Counted from the first letter of the stretch, positions 26,912 to 37,112 are shown. The stretch: 64,000 bases of DNA from Moraxella sp. (GCA_030525825.1 JAUNDZ010000009.1:1-64000); one strand, 5' to 3'. Translations and numbers: made by a program. Notes: generated from the sequence alone by a model not told the origin.

Positions 26912-27366
26912 AGAAAGTACTGCTGGTCTTGATGCTCTTGGCACTCGCCTTGCTTGGCTATGTCGGAGCAGAGCGAGTCGATACCAAAAAGCTCATCCAC
27001 ACCACCAACGAGCAGGAGCTTGATGCGTCGTTTTATGTGGCACAATTTCACTACATTCGCAATGCCCAATCCAAAGACAAGCTCATCAAGCACACACAAA
27101 ACACCCTAGCTCAGCTTGAACAGGCACAGACAGTATTCAACCAAAAAACGCTGTACACGCCAGCTGCCAAGCAAATCCGAAACGACTATAATCAAGGTGT
27201 CAGCACCCTAAAAGACGCCCTAGCTGCCTTACAGGCGACCGACAAGCCAGACATCAACAAGACCAAACAACAAATCGCAAAAGCCGAACGACAGCTATTA
27301 AACGCCCGTGAAAGGTTGTTCGACCTAGCAGACCGCCAGCTGATGACCATTCAGTTAAAGATGTAA
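26905..27366 (+). CDS. Unknown membrane-anchored or secreted protein coupled to folA
   Basis: A 153-residue protein, not recognised. It has an N-terminal hydrophobic segment (MLKKVLLVLMLLALALLGY) that is either a signal anchor or a signal peptide. The remainder is almost entirely helical and charged, rich in Gln, Lys and Ala (about residues 60-150), with a heptad-like pattern that suggests a coiled coil outside the membrane. Its ATG overlaps the folA stop by 7 nt, so it is translated with folA. It lies 31 nt before apbE. No link to folate metabolism is evident. Confidence 0.7.
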   Translation: MLKKVLLVLMLLALALLGYVGAERVDTKKLIHTTNEQELDASFYVAQFHYIRNAQSKDKLIKHTQNTLAQLEQAQTVFNQKTLYTPAAKQIRNDYNQGVSTLKDALAALQATDKPDINKTKQQIAKAERQLLNARERLFDLADRQLMTIQLKM

Positions 27367-27397
27367 ACCAGTAACAACCACCAAGCCGAGACCGTTC

Positions 27398-28444
27398 ATG
27401 CGTGATTTTCTGATTCCTACCATCGCCCTATCCGCCATCTGCCTAAGTGCCTGTACGCCAAAGAGCGACTACCAAAGCATCGAAGGGCAAACGATGGGGA
27501 CAAGCTATCACATCACCTTTAAAGGGGGCAAGCATGACCCTGCCGTCATCCAACAAGCCATCGACGCCCGTCTAAATGAAGTCAATCAAAGCATGTCCAC
27601 TTACATCAAGGACAGCACAATTTCTAAGTTTAATCGTCTGCCCAGCAGCACGCCCATGACGATTGATAAGGACTTTACGCAGGTGCTGACCGACAGCCAA
27701 ACGATTTTTTTGGCAAGTGGCGGCAGCTTTGACCCAACAGTATATCCATTGGTTGAGCTGTGGGGCTTTGGCAGTCAGATGAGCATTGAGCGACTACAAT
27801 CACCGCCCACCGCCGATGAAATCGCTCTGGCAGGCAGTAAGGTTGGGCTAAAAAAAGTCGTCTTAACAGGCAACGAGCTACACAAGACCCACGATGGCGT
27901 CGGGCTGGATTTTTCGGCAATTGCCAAAGGTTATGGCGTGGATGTCATCGCCGATGTCTTAGCCAGTCAATATCAGATTGGCGATTATATGGTGGAGATT
28001 GGCGGTGAAGTCGCCACCAAAGGCGTGAATGCCAAAGGCAAGGCGTGGACGATTGCCATTGATGCACCCATCTTGGGCAGCTCGGTACAAGACCGAGAGA
28101 TATTCACCACCCTAAGCTCGCCCACAGGGCTACACATCGCCACATCAGGCGGCTATCGCAACTCGGTTGAGTTTGATGGCGTTCGTTATAGCCATACCAT
28201 CAACCCTGCCACCGCTCAGCCTGTCGCCAATGCCGCACCGAGCGTTACCGTCATTCATGACAGCGTCGCTTTGGCAGATGGCTGGGCGACCGCATTGACC
28301 GCCCTGCCTTATGATGATGCCTTAACAATCGCCAACCAAAACCGCATCAAGGCACTATTTATCATCAAAAAAGCCGATGATACAGGCTATCAGATGGTCA
28401 AATCAGACGCACTGACCACCGCCGACATCGCCATCGGTCAATGA
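27398..28444 (+). CDS. apbE: FAD:protein FMN transferase (ApbE), lipoprotein
   Basis: A 348-residue periplasmic flavin transferase that attaches FMN to threonines of partner proteins such as NqrB, NqrC or RnfG. The signal ends in LSAC (Cys19), predicting a lipid anchor. EGQTMGTSYHITF near residue 29, LDFSAIAKGYGVD near 169, MVEIGGEVATKG near 198 and YSHTINPATAQP near 268 are ApbE motifs, including the metal-binding region. Same-strand neighbours suggest it ends the lgt-thyA-folA run. Confidence 0.93.
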   Translation: MRDFLIPTIALSAICLSACTPKSDYQSIEGQTMGTSYHITFKGGKHDPAVIQQAIDARLNEVNQSMSTYIKDSTISKFNRLPSSTPMTIDKDFTQVLTDSQTIFLASGGSFDPTVYPLVELWGFGSQMSIERLQSPPTADEIALAGSKVGLKKVVLTGNELHKTHDGVGLDFSAIAKGYGVDVIADVLASQYQIGDYMVEIGGEVATKGVNAKGKAWTIAIDAPILGSSVQDREIFTTLSSPTGLHIATSGGYRNSVEFDGVRYSHTINPATAQPVANAAPSVTVIHDSVALADGWATALTALPYDDALTIANQNRIKALFIIKKADDTGYQMVKSDALTTADIAIGQ

Positions 28445-28557
28445 AACCGCCAAACTGCTCAGCGATTGAACAGTTTGGCTAAGAGCTAAGTACTTTATTT
28501 GCTTTGACTGGCTTTTTGCATTACAATGATGGCAAAAACTTAACCATAGGATAACTC

Positions 28558-29001
28558 ATGGCAACTTTCTCTCCAACCCTACAATTCTCCAAACGCTGGC
28601 TTGCCACGCCTGCCCCTGTCAAACAAGCCTTTCATCAAGAGCTTGACGACATCATCGACATGCTAGATAGCGACACCCCCGCCAAAGATTATGCTTTTAC
28701 CAATGCCGATTTTAGCGGTGCGGTTGCCAATCTACTAGACACCCATCAAGGCGAAACCACCGAGCCTGCCAAGCTCGTACACAGCATTGACACCACACCG
28801 TTGGTCTCACAAAATGGCGAATACACCAAAGAAAGCCTGTCCGAGATTGAAGCTCGCATCAGTGCCAAGCTGTCTGCCCAGCTGGATAACTTCTTGGGCG
28901 AGCATTTGGCACAGCTGTCCGAAGACCTAAAAACTTGGGTCGCCACCACCGTCAAAAACGAGCTGGCAGAATACCAAAAAAACGACAATCAGCCCAATTA
29001 A
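28558..29001 (+). CDS. Conserved-looking hypothetical cytoplasmic protein
   Basis: A 147-residue acidic protein without signal or membrane segment, not recognised. The N-terminal LQFSKRWLATPAPVKQAFHQ could be a basic helix, the middle is negatively charged, and the C-terminal third (SEIEARISAKLSAQLDNFL to KNELAEYQK) reads as a long amphipathic helix suited to oligomerisation. GGATAAC precedes the ATG. It sits 130 nt ahead of the ubiquinone hydroxylase gene on the same strand and may be co-transcribed with it. Confidence 0.7.
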   Translation: MATFSPTLQFSKRWLATPAPVKQAFHQELDDIIDMLDSDTPAKDYAFTNADFSGAVANLLDTHQGETTEPAKLVHSIDTTPLVSQNGEYTKESLSEIEARISAKLSAQLDNFLGEHLAQLSEDLKTWVATTVKNELAEYQKNDNQPN

Positions 29002-29130
29002 CCAAGAGCCAAGCGGAGCATCCAACCGCACCAAGCTCATAAATATTGGCATTAAGTCATTTGTGCTTAAAAGTGCCTAAAAGATGTCCCACTTGCCAAA
29101 TTCACCAAAAAAGCGTCATCAGAGAACATT

Positions 29131-30321
29131 ATGAACCGCCACAGCGACATCATTGTCATCGGTGCAGGTCCTGCGGGTCTTGCCTTTGCCAGATATTTTA
29201 AGGGTACAGAGCTGCACATCACTGTGATTGATAAAGCCAGCCTATCTGACATCCAGCACCCTGCCTATGACGGACGAGAGATTGCCCTGACTCACCGCTC
29301 AAAAGAAATCTTGCAGGATTTGGGCGTTTGGCAACGCTTTGGCAATGATGATATTTACCCTTTAAAAGACGCCAAGGTCTATAATGGCACTTCTGATTAT
29401 GCCTTGCATTTTTCTGTACCCAAAGATTTGGCTTTATTAAGCTCGGCAGACCGATTGGGCAATCTCGTCTCCAATCACAACATCCGCCAAGCACTCTATG
29501 ACGAAGTAGCAACCCTACCAAACATCACGCTACTGACCGACACCACCATCAAGCACATCGACACGCACGATGGGGGCGTACAAGTCAGCCTAGATGATGG
29601 CAGCATCCTGCACGCCAAGCTACTCATCGGTGCAGACAGTCGCCTGTCCTATGTACGCCGCACTCTGGGGATTGGGGCTCAGATGAATGACTTTGGTCGC
29701 ACGGTCATCGTCTTTCGAGTCAGTCATCCGCTGTCTAATGAAGCCACCGCCCAAGAATGCTTTTTTTATGGCAGAACGCTCGCCCTGCTGCCGCTACACG
29801 ACACGCTCACCAACTGCGTCATCACGCTGGACAACACCCAAGCGGACGAGCTGCTCGCCATGACGCCTGATGAGCTTGCCAAAGAAGCTCAACGAATGAT
29901 GAATGATAAGCTAGGACCTTGCACCATCGCAGGCAGCGTGCATCATTATCCTTTAATGGGCGTGCATGCCAATACTTTTATTGCCAAGCGAGCGGCACTC
30001 ATCGGCGATGCTGCCGTCGGTATGCACCCTGTTACTGCTCATGGCTATAACCTAGGACTACTAAGCGTAGATACCTTGGGCGGGCTCATCATGCAGGCTC
30101 ATCGAGACAATCAAGACATCGGTAGTCCATCGCTACTCTCACGCTACAACTTTCGCCATCAGCGTCATACTCGCCCCTTGTATCACGGCACCAATGCCAT
30201 GGTCTCAATGTTCACCAACGACAAACCTGTCGTCCGAATGGTGCGTGATGCCGCCCTACGATTTAGCAACAACCTACCCCCCATCAAACGCTGGATTACA
30301 GGGCAGCTGACGGGCAAATAA
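29131..30321 (+). CDS. ubiM: FAD-dependent ubiquinone-biosynthesis hydroxylase, UbiM type
   Basis: A 396-residue flavin monooxygenase of the UbiH/UbiF/UbiM family that hydroxylates the ubiquinone ring. The dinucleotide-binding motif VIGAGPAGLAFA is at about residues 9-20, GADSRLSYVR near 169, and the FAD-binding GDAAVGMHPVTAHGYNLG near 289. The MHPVTAHG variant is what I associate with UbiM, whose members can replace several hydroxylases; UbiH, UbiF or UbiI remain possible. It closes with a long perfect terminator. Confidence 0.8.
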   Translation: MNRHSDIIVIGAGPAGLAFARYFKGTELHITVIDKASLSDIQHPAYDGREIALTHRSKEILQDLGVWQRFGNDDIYPLKDAKVYNGTSDYALHFSVPKDLALLSSADRLGNLVSNHNIRQALYDEVATLPNITLLTDTTIKHIDTHDGGVQVSLDDGSILHAKLLIGADSRLSYVRRTLGIGAQMNDFGRTVIVFRVSHPLSNEATAQECFFYGRTLALLPLHDTLTNCVITLDNTQADELLAMTPDELAKEAQRMMNDKLGPCTIAGSVHHYPLMGVHANTFIAKRAALIGDAAVGMHPVTAHGYNLGLLSVDTLGGLIMQAHRDNQDIGSPSLLSRYNFRHQRHTRPLYHGTNAMVSMFTNDKPVVRMVRDAALRFSNNLPPIKRWITGQLTGK

Positions 30322-30367
30322 ACCAATAAAAAAAATCCGCCAATAGGCGGATTTTTTTTATTGGTTT
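30321..30367. terminator. Long bidirectional terminator between ubiM and uvrC
   Basis: AAACCAATAAAAAAAATCCGCC-type sequence pairs perfectly with its reverse complement (arms about 20 nt) around an AATA loop, with A/T runs on both sides, so it serves both convergent genes. Confidence 0.9.
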
Positions 30368-30385
30368 ATTAACAAGGCACACACC

Positions 30386-32236
30386 CTATGCGTGCAACGC
30401 CTTATAAATCGTACTCGCCAAGACCTTACCAATGCCTTTAACATTGGCGATTTCTAGCTCGGATGCAGCAATGAGCTGAGCGATACCACCGAAGTGATTG
30501 AGCAAATCTCGCCGCCTTTCCCCCCCTAGACCAGGAATGACTTCTAGCACCGATGCGCCCCGAGCCTTGTCTCGTTTTTTGCGGTGATTGGTGATGGCAA
30601 AGCGATGTGCTTCATCACGAATGTGCATGATAAGGTGTAGTGCCTTACTGTCTGCGGGCAGATCAATTGGCTCATGGTCAATAAAGTGCAGCACTTCAAG
30701 CCCTGCCTTTCGCCCTTCGCCCTTTGCCACGCTCACCAGCAGCGTATCGTTTAGCTTACCAAGCTCCATCAAGACCTCCTTGGCGACATTGAGCTGACCC
30801 TTACCACCATCAATCAGCAGCAAGTCAGGCAGCTCATGCTTGGCATATCGCCGCATCAGCACCTGTCGCATGGCGGCATAGTCGTCGCCTGCGGTGATGT
30901 CATGGATGGCGTATTGGCGATAGTCTCGCTTACGCACCCCGCCTGAGTCGAACACCACGCACGACCCCACCGCCGCTTCGCCCATCGTATGACTGATGTC
31001 AAAGCACTCAATGCGGTCAATCGCCTTGGGCGAGACCTTGGATAGCACCGATTTGAGTGCTTCAAAGCGTAATTTTAGCTCATAATAATCTGTCATCTTT
31101 GCCTTTAAGGCATTATCTGCATTGATGGCAGCAAGGCTTAGCCATTCTTTTCGGTGTTTTTGTACACGGTGCTTGATGTGCGTTTTTTTGCCAAACTGCT
31201 CGAACAGCAGCTCACTGACAGCAGCATCATCTGCCAAAGGCGTGCTGATGATAATCTCATTGGGCAAATCATCGCTCACTTGAAAATAAAACGACAAAAT
31301 AAACTGTTCAAGTCGCTCGGCATCATCTGACTCACCAAGCACAATCTCATCAGGAAAATAATTCTTACCACCCAGCACCTTACCACCACGCACCGTCAGC
31401 ACATGCACACAAGTAACGCCTGCCTGATGACTGATGGCAAACACATCCGCTTCGCCCGATAAGCGAAACACCGCTTGGCGTGCCTGCATCTCGCTGACCA
31501 TCGTGATGCGGTCTCGATAAAATGCCGCCTGCTCAAAGTTCAGCTCTTCGGCAGCTGATTCCATCTTTTGTACGAGCATTTTTTGTACCTGTGCGTTTTC
31601 TCCGCCTAAAAACAGCAAGGCACTTTGTACATCTTCCATATACTCATCATGGCTGACCATGCCCACACAAGGGGCTTTGCAGCGTTTGATTTGGTATTCT
31701 AGGCAGGGGCGTTTTCTGGCGTTAAAATAGCTGTTGGCACAGTTTCTAATCATGAATAGCTTTTGCATGAGTAGCAAGGCTTCTTTTGCCCCTGTGGCGG
31801 ACGGATACGGTCCAAAAAACCGCCCTTGCACATGATTGCCCTTGCCACGCCCAAAGCCCAATCTGGGATATTTATCCGTGGACATGAACACATACAGATA
31901 GGATTTGTCGTCTCTTAGGATGATGTTATAAGGCGGTTTGTGTGCCTTGATGAGATTTTGTTCTAACAGCAGAGCTTCGGTTTCGCCACGCACGATGATG
32001 ATTTGTATGTCGTGGATTCTTTGTACCAATGCACGAGTTTTTGGGTGTTCGATGGTCTTGGCAAAATAGCTATTGACTCGGTTTTTTAGTGATTTTGCCT
32101 TACCCACATACAAGATTTCGCCCTGTTTACCCAGCATTTTATACACCCCCGGCAAATTGGGCAATGACTTTAAAATGGCGGACAGATGCGACTGCTTATC
32201 GGTCATCGTGTAATTTGGTTGTGTATTTTCGTTCAT
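30386..32236 (-). CDS. uvrC: Excinuclease ABC subunit C
   Basis: A 616-residue nucleotide-excision-repair nuclease that cuts on both sides of a lesion with UvrAB. The N-terminal GIY-YIG domain ([20 protein letters not shown], about residues 27-46), the UVR motif ([20 protein letters not shown], near 221), the RNase H-like C-terminal nuclease ([13 protein letters not shown], near 475) and terminal helix-hairpin-helix repeats ([19 protein letters not shown]) are all present. Length is normal. It may start at MNENTQ or ten residues later at MTDKQS. Confidence 0.96.
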   Translation of the reverse strand: MNENTQPNYTMTDKQSHLSAILKSLPNLPGVYKMLGKQGEILYVGKAKSLKNRVNSYFAKTIEHPKTRALVQRIHDIQIIIVRGETEALLLEQNLIKAHKPPYNIILRDDKSYLYVFMSTDKYPRLGFGRGKGNHVQGRFFGPYPSATGAKEALLLMQKLFMIRNCANSYFNARKRPCLEYQIKRCKAPCVGMVSHDEYMEDVQSALLFLGGENAQVQKMLVQKMESAAEELNFEQAAFYRDRITMVSEMQARQAVFRLSGEADVFAISHQAGVTCVHVLTVRGGKVLGGKNYFPDEIVLGESDDAERLEQFILSFYFQVSDDLPNEIIISTPLADDAAVSELLFEQFGKKTHIKHRVQKHRKEWLSLAAINADNALKAKMTDYYELKLRFEALKSVLSKVSPKAIDRIECFDISHTMGEAAVGSCVVFDSGGVRKRDYRQYAIHDITAGDDYAAMRQVLMRRYAKHELPDLLLIDGGKGQLNVAKEVLMELGKLNDTLLVSVAKGEGRKAGLEVLHFIDHEPIDLPADSKALHLIMHIRDEAHRFAITNHRKKRDKARGASVLEVIPGLGGERRRDLLNHFGGIAQLIAASELEIANVKGIGKVLASTIYKALHA

Positions 32237-32379
32237 GATTTTTTTTGTTGATGGTTGGGCTGATTAGTTTTTAATCCGACTAATATAAAGGCGATTTTTG
32301 TCTTTTGCAAGGCAAAGACTTTATCCAATCCCAAAACTGTGGCAAAATACCCACCCATCATCATTGATTTATTCTGATT

Positions 32380-32922
32380 ATGCCAATTCAAGCCACCAAA
32401 AACCGACTGGACAAGCTCATCAAAAAAGGTCGAAAAATCGCCTACCCACAGCTCATGCCCCACCTACTAAAAGCACGCATCGCCACTTATGCACCGCTTG
32501 TGGGAGCTGGCATCCGCGTCGATGTGCTGGACTTGGACGCCAGCTTGTGCGTGGTCAGTATGCCCCTAACTAAGCTCAACCGCAACATTGTCGGTACACA
32601 GTTCGGTGGTAGTCTGTTCATGATGACCGACCCATTTTTTATGCTCATGCTGATGGCACGACTGGGCAAAGACTATGTCGTCTGGGACAAAAAATCTACC
32701 ATTGATTTTATCAAACCCGGTTATGGCAAAGTCGTCGCTCGCATGAAAATCGACACCGACGAAATCAACACCATCATCGCCCTTGCCAAATCAGGCAAGC
32801 CTGTTTTTCGTGAATACCAAGTGGACATCACCGATGAGTCAGGCAAAATCATCGCCAAAGTCGATAAGACGCTCTACATACGCCTAAAGAGCCACAGCGG
32901 CACAGGCTTAGATGAACGATGA
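32380..32922 (+). CDS. DUF4442 hotdog-fold protein
   Basis: A 180-residue protein of the DUF4442 family, related to hotdog-fold thioesterases. NIVGTQFGGSLFMMTDPFFM near residue 69 is the signature helix, and VVWDKKSTIDFIKPG near 101 is the second block. A role in acyl-CoA hydrolysis is inferred only from the fold. It is monocistronic, diverges from uvrC, and ends in a terminator shared with rplS. Confidence 0.83.
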   Translation: MPIQATKNRLDKLIKKGRKIAYPQLMPHLLKARIATYAPLVGAGIRVDVLDLDASLCVVSMPLTKLNRNIVGTQFGGSLFMMTDPFFMLMLMARLGKDYVVWDKKSTIDFIKPGYGKVVARMKIDTDEINTIIALAKSGKPVFREYQVDITDESGKIIAKVDKTLYIRLKSHSGTGLDER

Positions 32923-32925
32923 ATA

Positions 32926-32958
32926 ACAAAAACCCCGCCAATAAGACGGGGTTTTGTT
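32926..32958. terminator. Bidirectional terminator between the DUF4442 gene and rplS
   Basis: AAAACCCCG and CGGGGTTTT pair around a short AT-rich loop with A and T runs outside, fitting both convergent transcripts. Confidence 0.85.
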
Positions 32959-32978
32959 TGGGTAAAAGACGGATAAAA

Positions 32979-33347
32979 TTATGCGTCTTTTTTTGCACCC
33001 AATTTTTCTTTGATGCGTGCAGATTTACCAGAACGCTCACGCAGATAGTAAAGTTTCGCACGACGCACATCACCACGACGCTTCACGCTGATGCTGTCGA
33101 TGAGTGGTGAATGTAGTTGGAATGCACGCTCTACACCGATACCGCTTGAGATTTTACGCACGGTGAACGATGAGTTCAAGCCACGGTTACGCTTAGCGAT
33201 AACCACACCTTCGAACGCTTGCAGACGCTCACGGTCGCCTTCACGCACTTTTACTTGTACGACAACGGTGTCGCCTGGTGCAAATGCTGGGTGGTCTTTT
33301 AGCTGTGAATTTTCGATGTGTTGAACTAAAGGATGTTTGTTGCTCAT
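32979..33347 (-). CDS. rplS: 50S ribosomal protein L19
   Basis: A 122-residue protein at the 30S-50S interface. [33 protein letters not shown] and [15 protein letters not shown] are L19 landmarks. The ATG at 33347 is preceded by GGAGATTGCC, better than an upstream in-frame ATG at 33359. It is last in the rpsP-rimM-trmD-rplS order, with a 206-nt gap after trmD. Confidence 0.97.
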   Translation of the reverse strand: MSNKHPLVQHIENSQLKDHPAFAPGDTVVVQVKVREGDRERLQAFEGVVIAKRNRGLNSSFTVRKISSGIGVERAFQLHSPLIDSISVKRRGDVRRAKLYYLRERSGKSARIKEKLGAKKDA

Positions 33348-33553
33348 GGCAATCTCCAATCAAACGACATAGGCTAAAACCCTTTTGTAAAGTGGTTAAA
33401 AGGTCGCATATCGTGTCATTATCATGCAGTCTTATGAACTGCTCACCCAAACCACATGGGCAAAAACTTCATTATTTTACTCGCCTTTTTACTTTTTTTC
33501 AAGGTAAATTTTTATGATATGGCAATACAGTACAAATAATAGATTTTTTGCCC

Positions 33554-34315
33554 TCATTCATCATCAAGTGATTTTAGCCATTTGGCTTGTTCTTTGGTTG
33601 GGGTGAATGCCTGCCACAAATCTGGTCGGCGTGCTTGGGTGCGTTTGACCTGCTGCAAAAAACGCCACTTGGCAATATTGGCATGATGCCCTGACAGCAG
33701 TACATCAGGCACAGCTTTGCCTTCAAAATCCAGCGGCTTGGTATAATGTGGGCAGTCCAAGAGTCCATCGACAAAGCTGTCTTCTAGTGCCGATTTGTCA
33801 TCGCCCATCACCGACGGCAGGCGGCGTATCACGCTGTCCATCACAATCATGGCAGGCAGTTCACCCCCTGTCAGCACATAGTCGCCAATAGAAATCTCGG
33901 CATCAACATACGATTCTAGAAGCCGCTCATCAATACCTTCATAGCGACCACATAACAAAATCATACCGTCATAATCAGCACACGCCAGCACCAAAGATTC
34001 GTTAAGCTGCTTGCCTTGTGGCGACAGATATACCACAGGGCAGACAGGATTTGTGATGCCTTTATCGATAAAATACTCAGCCGCCAAAGACTTGGCATGA
34101 CAAATCGCCTTTTGTAGCGGCTCTGCCATCATTACCATACCCGGACCACCGCCAAAGGGTCGCTCATCGATGCGTTTATAATTATCCGTGGTAAAATCAC
34201 GGGGATTGATGACATGGATGCTCACCTGTTCACGGGACACAGCACGCCCTGTGATGCCAAAATCACGCACCGCATCGAACATCTGTGGCATGATACTAAT
34301 GACCGCAAAGAACAT
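33554..34315 (-). CDS. trmD: tRNA (guanine(37)-N1)-methyltransferase
   Basis: A 253-residue SPOUT-class enzyme that makes m1G37 and prevents frameshifting. [33 protein letters not shown] near residue 50 and the knot motifs [12 protein letters not shown] and [16 protein letters not shown] are all present. The ATG at 34315 gives the family start; an in-frame TTG four codons earlier is an alternative. It follows rimM by 12 nt. Confidence 0.96.
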   Translation of the reverse strand: MFFAVISIMPQMFDAVRDFGITGRAVSREQVSIHVINPRDFTTDNYKRIDERPFGGGPGMVMMAEPLQKAICHAKSLAAEYFIDKGITNPVCPVVYLSPQGKQLNESLVLACADYDGMILLCGRYEGIDERLLESYVDAEISIGDYVLTGGELPAMIVMDSVIRRLPSVMGDDKSALEDSFVDGLLDCPHYTKPLDFEGKAVPDVLLSGHHANIAKWRFLQQVKRTQARRPDLWQAFTPTKEQAKWLKSLDDE

Positions 34316-34327
34316 GGCAAACCCCAA

Positions 34328-34903
34328 TCAATAATCAGCACCCCATGCCACAAGCATGGTTTTATTCGCCAAATCCACAGACAGCACCGTCTCTTTGTGC
34401 CATGGAATCAGCCTATCTTCACCATCGATGCTGTCTTTAGTCGCCTTGACCGAGATGATTTCATGAGCCCCTGTCTCAAACATCTCTTTGATGACGCCCA
34501 GATTCTCCCCAGCTTCATTGATGACACTCAAGCCCACCAAGTCCGACCAGTAATATTCATCGTCATCAAGCTTAGGCAAGCTGTCTTTATGCACCCAGAC
34601 GGTCGTGCCGTTCATGGTTTCGGCGACATTACGGTCGGTAATCTCCACAAAACTCGCCACCAGCCCTGAGCCTTGCTCACGCCAATCCTTAACCGTCAAA
34701 GGCTTAAACCCTGTTGCTGTCTTCATCCACCAAGGCGACATCCCAAACACATCGGCACGGTTGGCAGTCTCGCTAAATACCCACAGCCAGCCTTTGATGC
34801 CGTACGGTTTTTTTAGGGTGGCGATTTTGATGAGTTCATCAGCCGCTGGCGGTACCACACCATCACGGCGTAGATTTGTGTTAATCCTGTTATTCATGGT
34901 CAT
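34328..34903 (-). CDS. rimM: 16S rRNA processing protein RimM
   Basis: A 191-residue 30S assembly factor that binds S19 and acts on the 16S 3' domain. KIATLKKPYGIKGWLWVF near residue 26 is the RimM domain entry, and EYYWSDLVGLSVINEAGENL near residue 116 opens the PRC barrel. The first 22 residues are an extension with charged residues. ATG at 34903 or 34897 are both possible. It follows rpsP after a hairpin that may reduce its expression relative to S16. Confidence 0.94.
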   Translation of the reverse strand: MTMNNRINTNLRRDGVVPPAADELIKIATLKKPYGIKGWLWVFSETANRADVFGMSPWWMKTATGFKPLTVKDWREQGSGLVASFVEITDRNVAETMNGTTVWVHKDSLPKLDDDEYYWSDLVGLSVINEAGENLGVIKEMFETGAHEIISVKATKDSIDGEDRLIPWHKETVLSVDLANKTMLVAWGADY

Positions 34904-35000
34904 CTAACTGGTTGTAACTATTTTTCGTTAAAGATGTATCAAAAATCAGTATCGGCAAAATTGCACGCCCAATACCAAAAAACACCCAATACCTAAAAAT

Positions 35001-35050
35001 AAAATCGGCTTGCGTTTTTCGTACAGCGAACGACGCAAACCGATTTTTTT
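35001..35050 (-). terminator. Intercistronic hairpin/attenuator between rpsP and rimM
   Basis: On the minus strand AAAATCGGTTTGCGT pairs with ACGCAAGCCGATTTT (one mismatch) across a 17-nt loop and runs into ATTTTT. It sits 30 nt after the rpsP stop and about 100 nt before rimM, so it should terminate part of the transcription. Confidence 0.75.
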
Positions 35051-35079
35051 AATTCAGACTATTGGCTGTGCCAATCGTA

Positions 35080-35325
35080 TTAAGCAGCTTGCTTAGTTTT
35101 TACCAGCTGTGCAACACGGTCAGAAGGTTGTGCACCCTTAGCAATCCAGGCGTTGTAAGCATCTAGGTCAATACGGAAAGTCTCTTCTTGACCACGAGCC
35201 AGTGGGTTGAAGAAACCGATTTTTTCGATATGACGACCATCACGAGCAGCACGCTTGTCAGCAACAACTACTTGATAAAAAGGGCGTTTTTTAGCGCCAC
35301 CACGGGCCAAACGGATAACTACCAT
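35080..35325 (-). CDS. rpsP: 30S ribosomal protein S16
   Basis: An 81-residue ribosomal protein with the standard start [20 protein letters not shown] and the [16 protein letters not shown] block. Length is normal. It leads the classical rpsP-rimM-trmD-rplS operon, with a strong promoter at 35441-35468. Confidence 0.97.
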   Translation of the reverse strand: MVVIRLARGGAKKRPFYQVVVADKRAARDGRHIEKIGFFNPLARGQEETFRIDLDAYNAWIAKGAQPSDRVAQLVKTKQAA

Positions 35326-35440
35326 GAGAAACTCTCTTTTAAAAAAATAAGTAAAAAATTTGTTGCAAGAATTAGGTTAATCATTCCGCCATCGAAGTTG
35401 AGGATGAGCCGATGATGGGCAGAATCATTAAAAGACTTAA

Positions 35441-35468
35441 ATTATAGCAAAATTTTTAATTCTTTCAA
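35441..35468 (-). promoter_or_regulatory. Promoter of the rpsP operon
   Basis: On the minus strand TTGAAA, 16 nt and TATAAT (preceded by TTGC) lie about 116 nt ahead of the rpsP ATG. The rest of the 315-bp gap between rpsP and envZ (35326-35640) holds no supported gene. Confidence 0.75.
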
Positions 35469-35640
35469 AGTAAAATCTACAAAATATGCATTTTTTGTGC
35501 GGTTTTCTTGCGACTTTGCTTTTAAATTTGCCCAATGACATCGTACGCTTAGCCGATTTAATAAAAATCCATCAAAGTATCAGCAAAAAATACGAGCTGT
35601 GATACAATGAATGCATTTCATCTTTTGTGAGTTTGGGGTT

Positions 35641-37053
35641 ATGAGTTACAACTCGCCATTATTTGCCAAATTGCGTCATCGCCTGCATTCGAACACTTGG
35701 CGGACGGTTTTGGTGGTGTTTTTTATTGTGTTTGTGAGCGTGGTTTTGTCCATTTGGCTGTTTTGGCGGACACTGTATTTGCCCGAAATCAAAAGCCATG
35801 CCAGCTATTTGGCGAGCGAAATCAGACTCATGGACAATGCTCGCAGCAAATGGACGGACAGCCCAGAGACACTCGCTTGGCTAGAAAAAAACAGCCACAT
35901 TCAAATCATCCGCAGCCCCGATGAATTTCCTGATGTTACCGAAAAATTCTTTGTCAGTAAGATGACCGATGTGCTGGCAGACGAAGTGCGTGCCGAGCTT
36001 GGGCGTGATGTGCAGGTGTATTTTAAATTCAAACCCACGCCAAAGCTGTGGGTACAAGACAGCAAGCACCCCGATGTCTGGCTGCGTGAGCCGATGGCGT
36101 ATTATTCTGAGTACAGCACAGGGGTGCTAGCAGGCTTTGTGTTTGGTTTGCCGTTTTTGACCTTGCTCACCATTTGGGTGCTGGTGCGTGGCTTAAACCG
36201 CCCCTTAAAACGCTTGGAGCGAGCCGCCATCAACTACATTCAAGAAGGTCATGCCACCACGCTTGCCACCGATACAGGACCCAGAGAGATACGCCGTGTC
36301 AATACCGCATTTAATCAGCTGTTCACCACATTAAGTCAATCCCAAAAAGAACGCACCATCATGCTCGCTGGCATCAGCCACGACCTACGCACACCGCTTA
36401 CTCGGATGCGTCTGACCGCTGAGATGCTGCCTGATGAGTTTTTTCGTGAAGGCTTGGTGTATGACATTGAAGACATGGATGCCATTTTGGAGCAGTTCAT
36501 CTCATTCATGAAAGATGGCTCTGATGAGCCTGTTTGCCCTACCAATCTTAATACGATTTTTAAAGAAATCATGGTACAGTTCTCGGACACCAGATTTATT
36601 TATGAAAGCAGTATCAACCAAGATGTGCCTGTCCGCCCCCTATCTATCAAGCGTCTCATCATCAATCTGGTGAATAACGCCATTCGCTACGGACGACAGC
36701 CCATTCATATCGGTGCGACCATCGCCCCAGCTGACGCCCAAAGCGATGCGGATTTTGAATTACAAAACCCTTATGCCAAATATCCCACGCTCATCATTCA
36801 TGTCAAAGACGAAGGCAATGGCGTGGCAGATGACCAGCTAGAACGCATCATGCAGCCGTTTGAGCGTGGTGAGACGGCACGCACCACCCAAGGCAGCGGG
36901 CTTGGGCTTGCCATTGTCAATCGCATCGCACGACTGCATCAAGGCAGTGTCGAGGCGATAAACCACCCTGATGGTGGTCTGTATGTCTGCGTCAAAATTC
37001 CACTCATCACCCAAATCGTCGCCAGCAATGATACGGACGATGAAACAGAATAA
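35641..37053 (+). CDS. envZ: EnvZ-type sensor histidine kinase without adjacent regulator
   Basis: A 470-residue membrane kinase. Two transmembrane helices (about residues 22-43 and 162-183) flank a periplasmic domain, followed by a HAMP segment and the dimerisation domain AGISHDLRTPLTRMRL with phospho-His247, very like EnvZ. The ATPase N box NLVNNAIRYG and G box GSGLGLAIVNRIARLHQG complete it. It is predicted to sense osmotic or envelope state and phosphorylate an OmpR-type regulator. No response regulator is adjacent: the neighbours are rpsP (divergent) and bfmS (convergent). The OmpR-like gene at 63175 is a candidate partner. Confidence 0.85.
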   Translation: MSYNSPLFAKLRHRLHSNTWRTVLVVFFIVFVSVVLSIWLFWRTLYLPEIKSHASYLASEIRLMDNARSKWTDSPETLAWLEKNSHIQIIRSPDEFPDVTEKFFVSKMTDVLADEVRAELGRDVQVYFKFKPTPKLWVQDSKHPDVWLREPMAYYSEYSTGVLAGFVFGLPFLTLLTIWVLVRGLNRPLKRLERAAINYIQEGHATTLATDTGPREIRRVNTAFNQLFTTLSQSQKERTIMLAGISHDLRTPLTRMRLTAEMLPDEFFREGLVYDIEDMDAILEQFISFMKDGSDEPVCPTNLNTIFKEIMVQFSDTRFIYESSINQDVPVRPLSIKRLIINLVNNAIRYGRQPIHIGATIAPADAQSDADFELQNPYAKYPTLIIHVKDEGNGVADDQLERIMQPFERGETARTTQGSGLGLAIVNRIARLHQGSVEAINHPDGGLYVCVKIPLITQIVASNDTDDETE

Positions 37054-37054
37054 C

Positions 37055-37091
37055 AAACACCCCAAAAGACTACTCTTTTGGGGTGTTTTTA
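37055..37091. terminator. Bidirectional terminator between envZ and bfmS
   Basis: AAACACCCCAAAAGA and TCTTTTGGGGTGTTT pair over a 4-nt loop, followed by TTT, with an A-rich 5' flank for the opposite strand. Confidence 0.9.
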
Positions 37092-37112
37092 CTGATTTAT
37101 CAACAACTTAGT

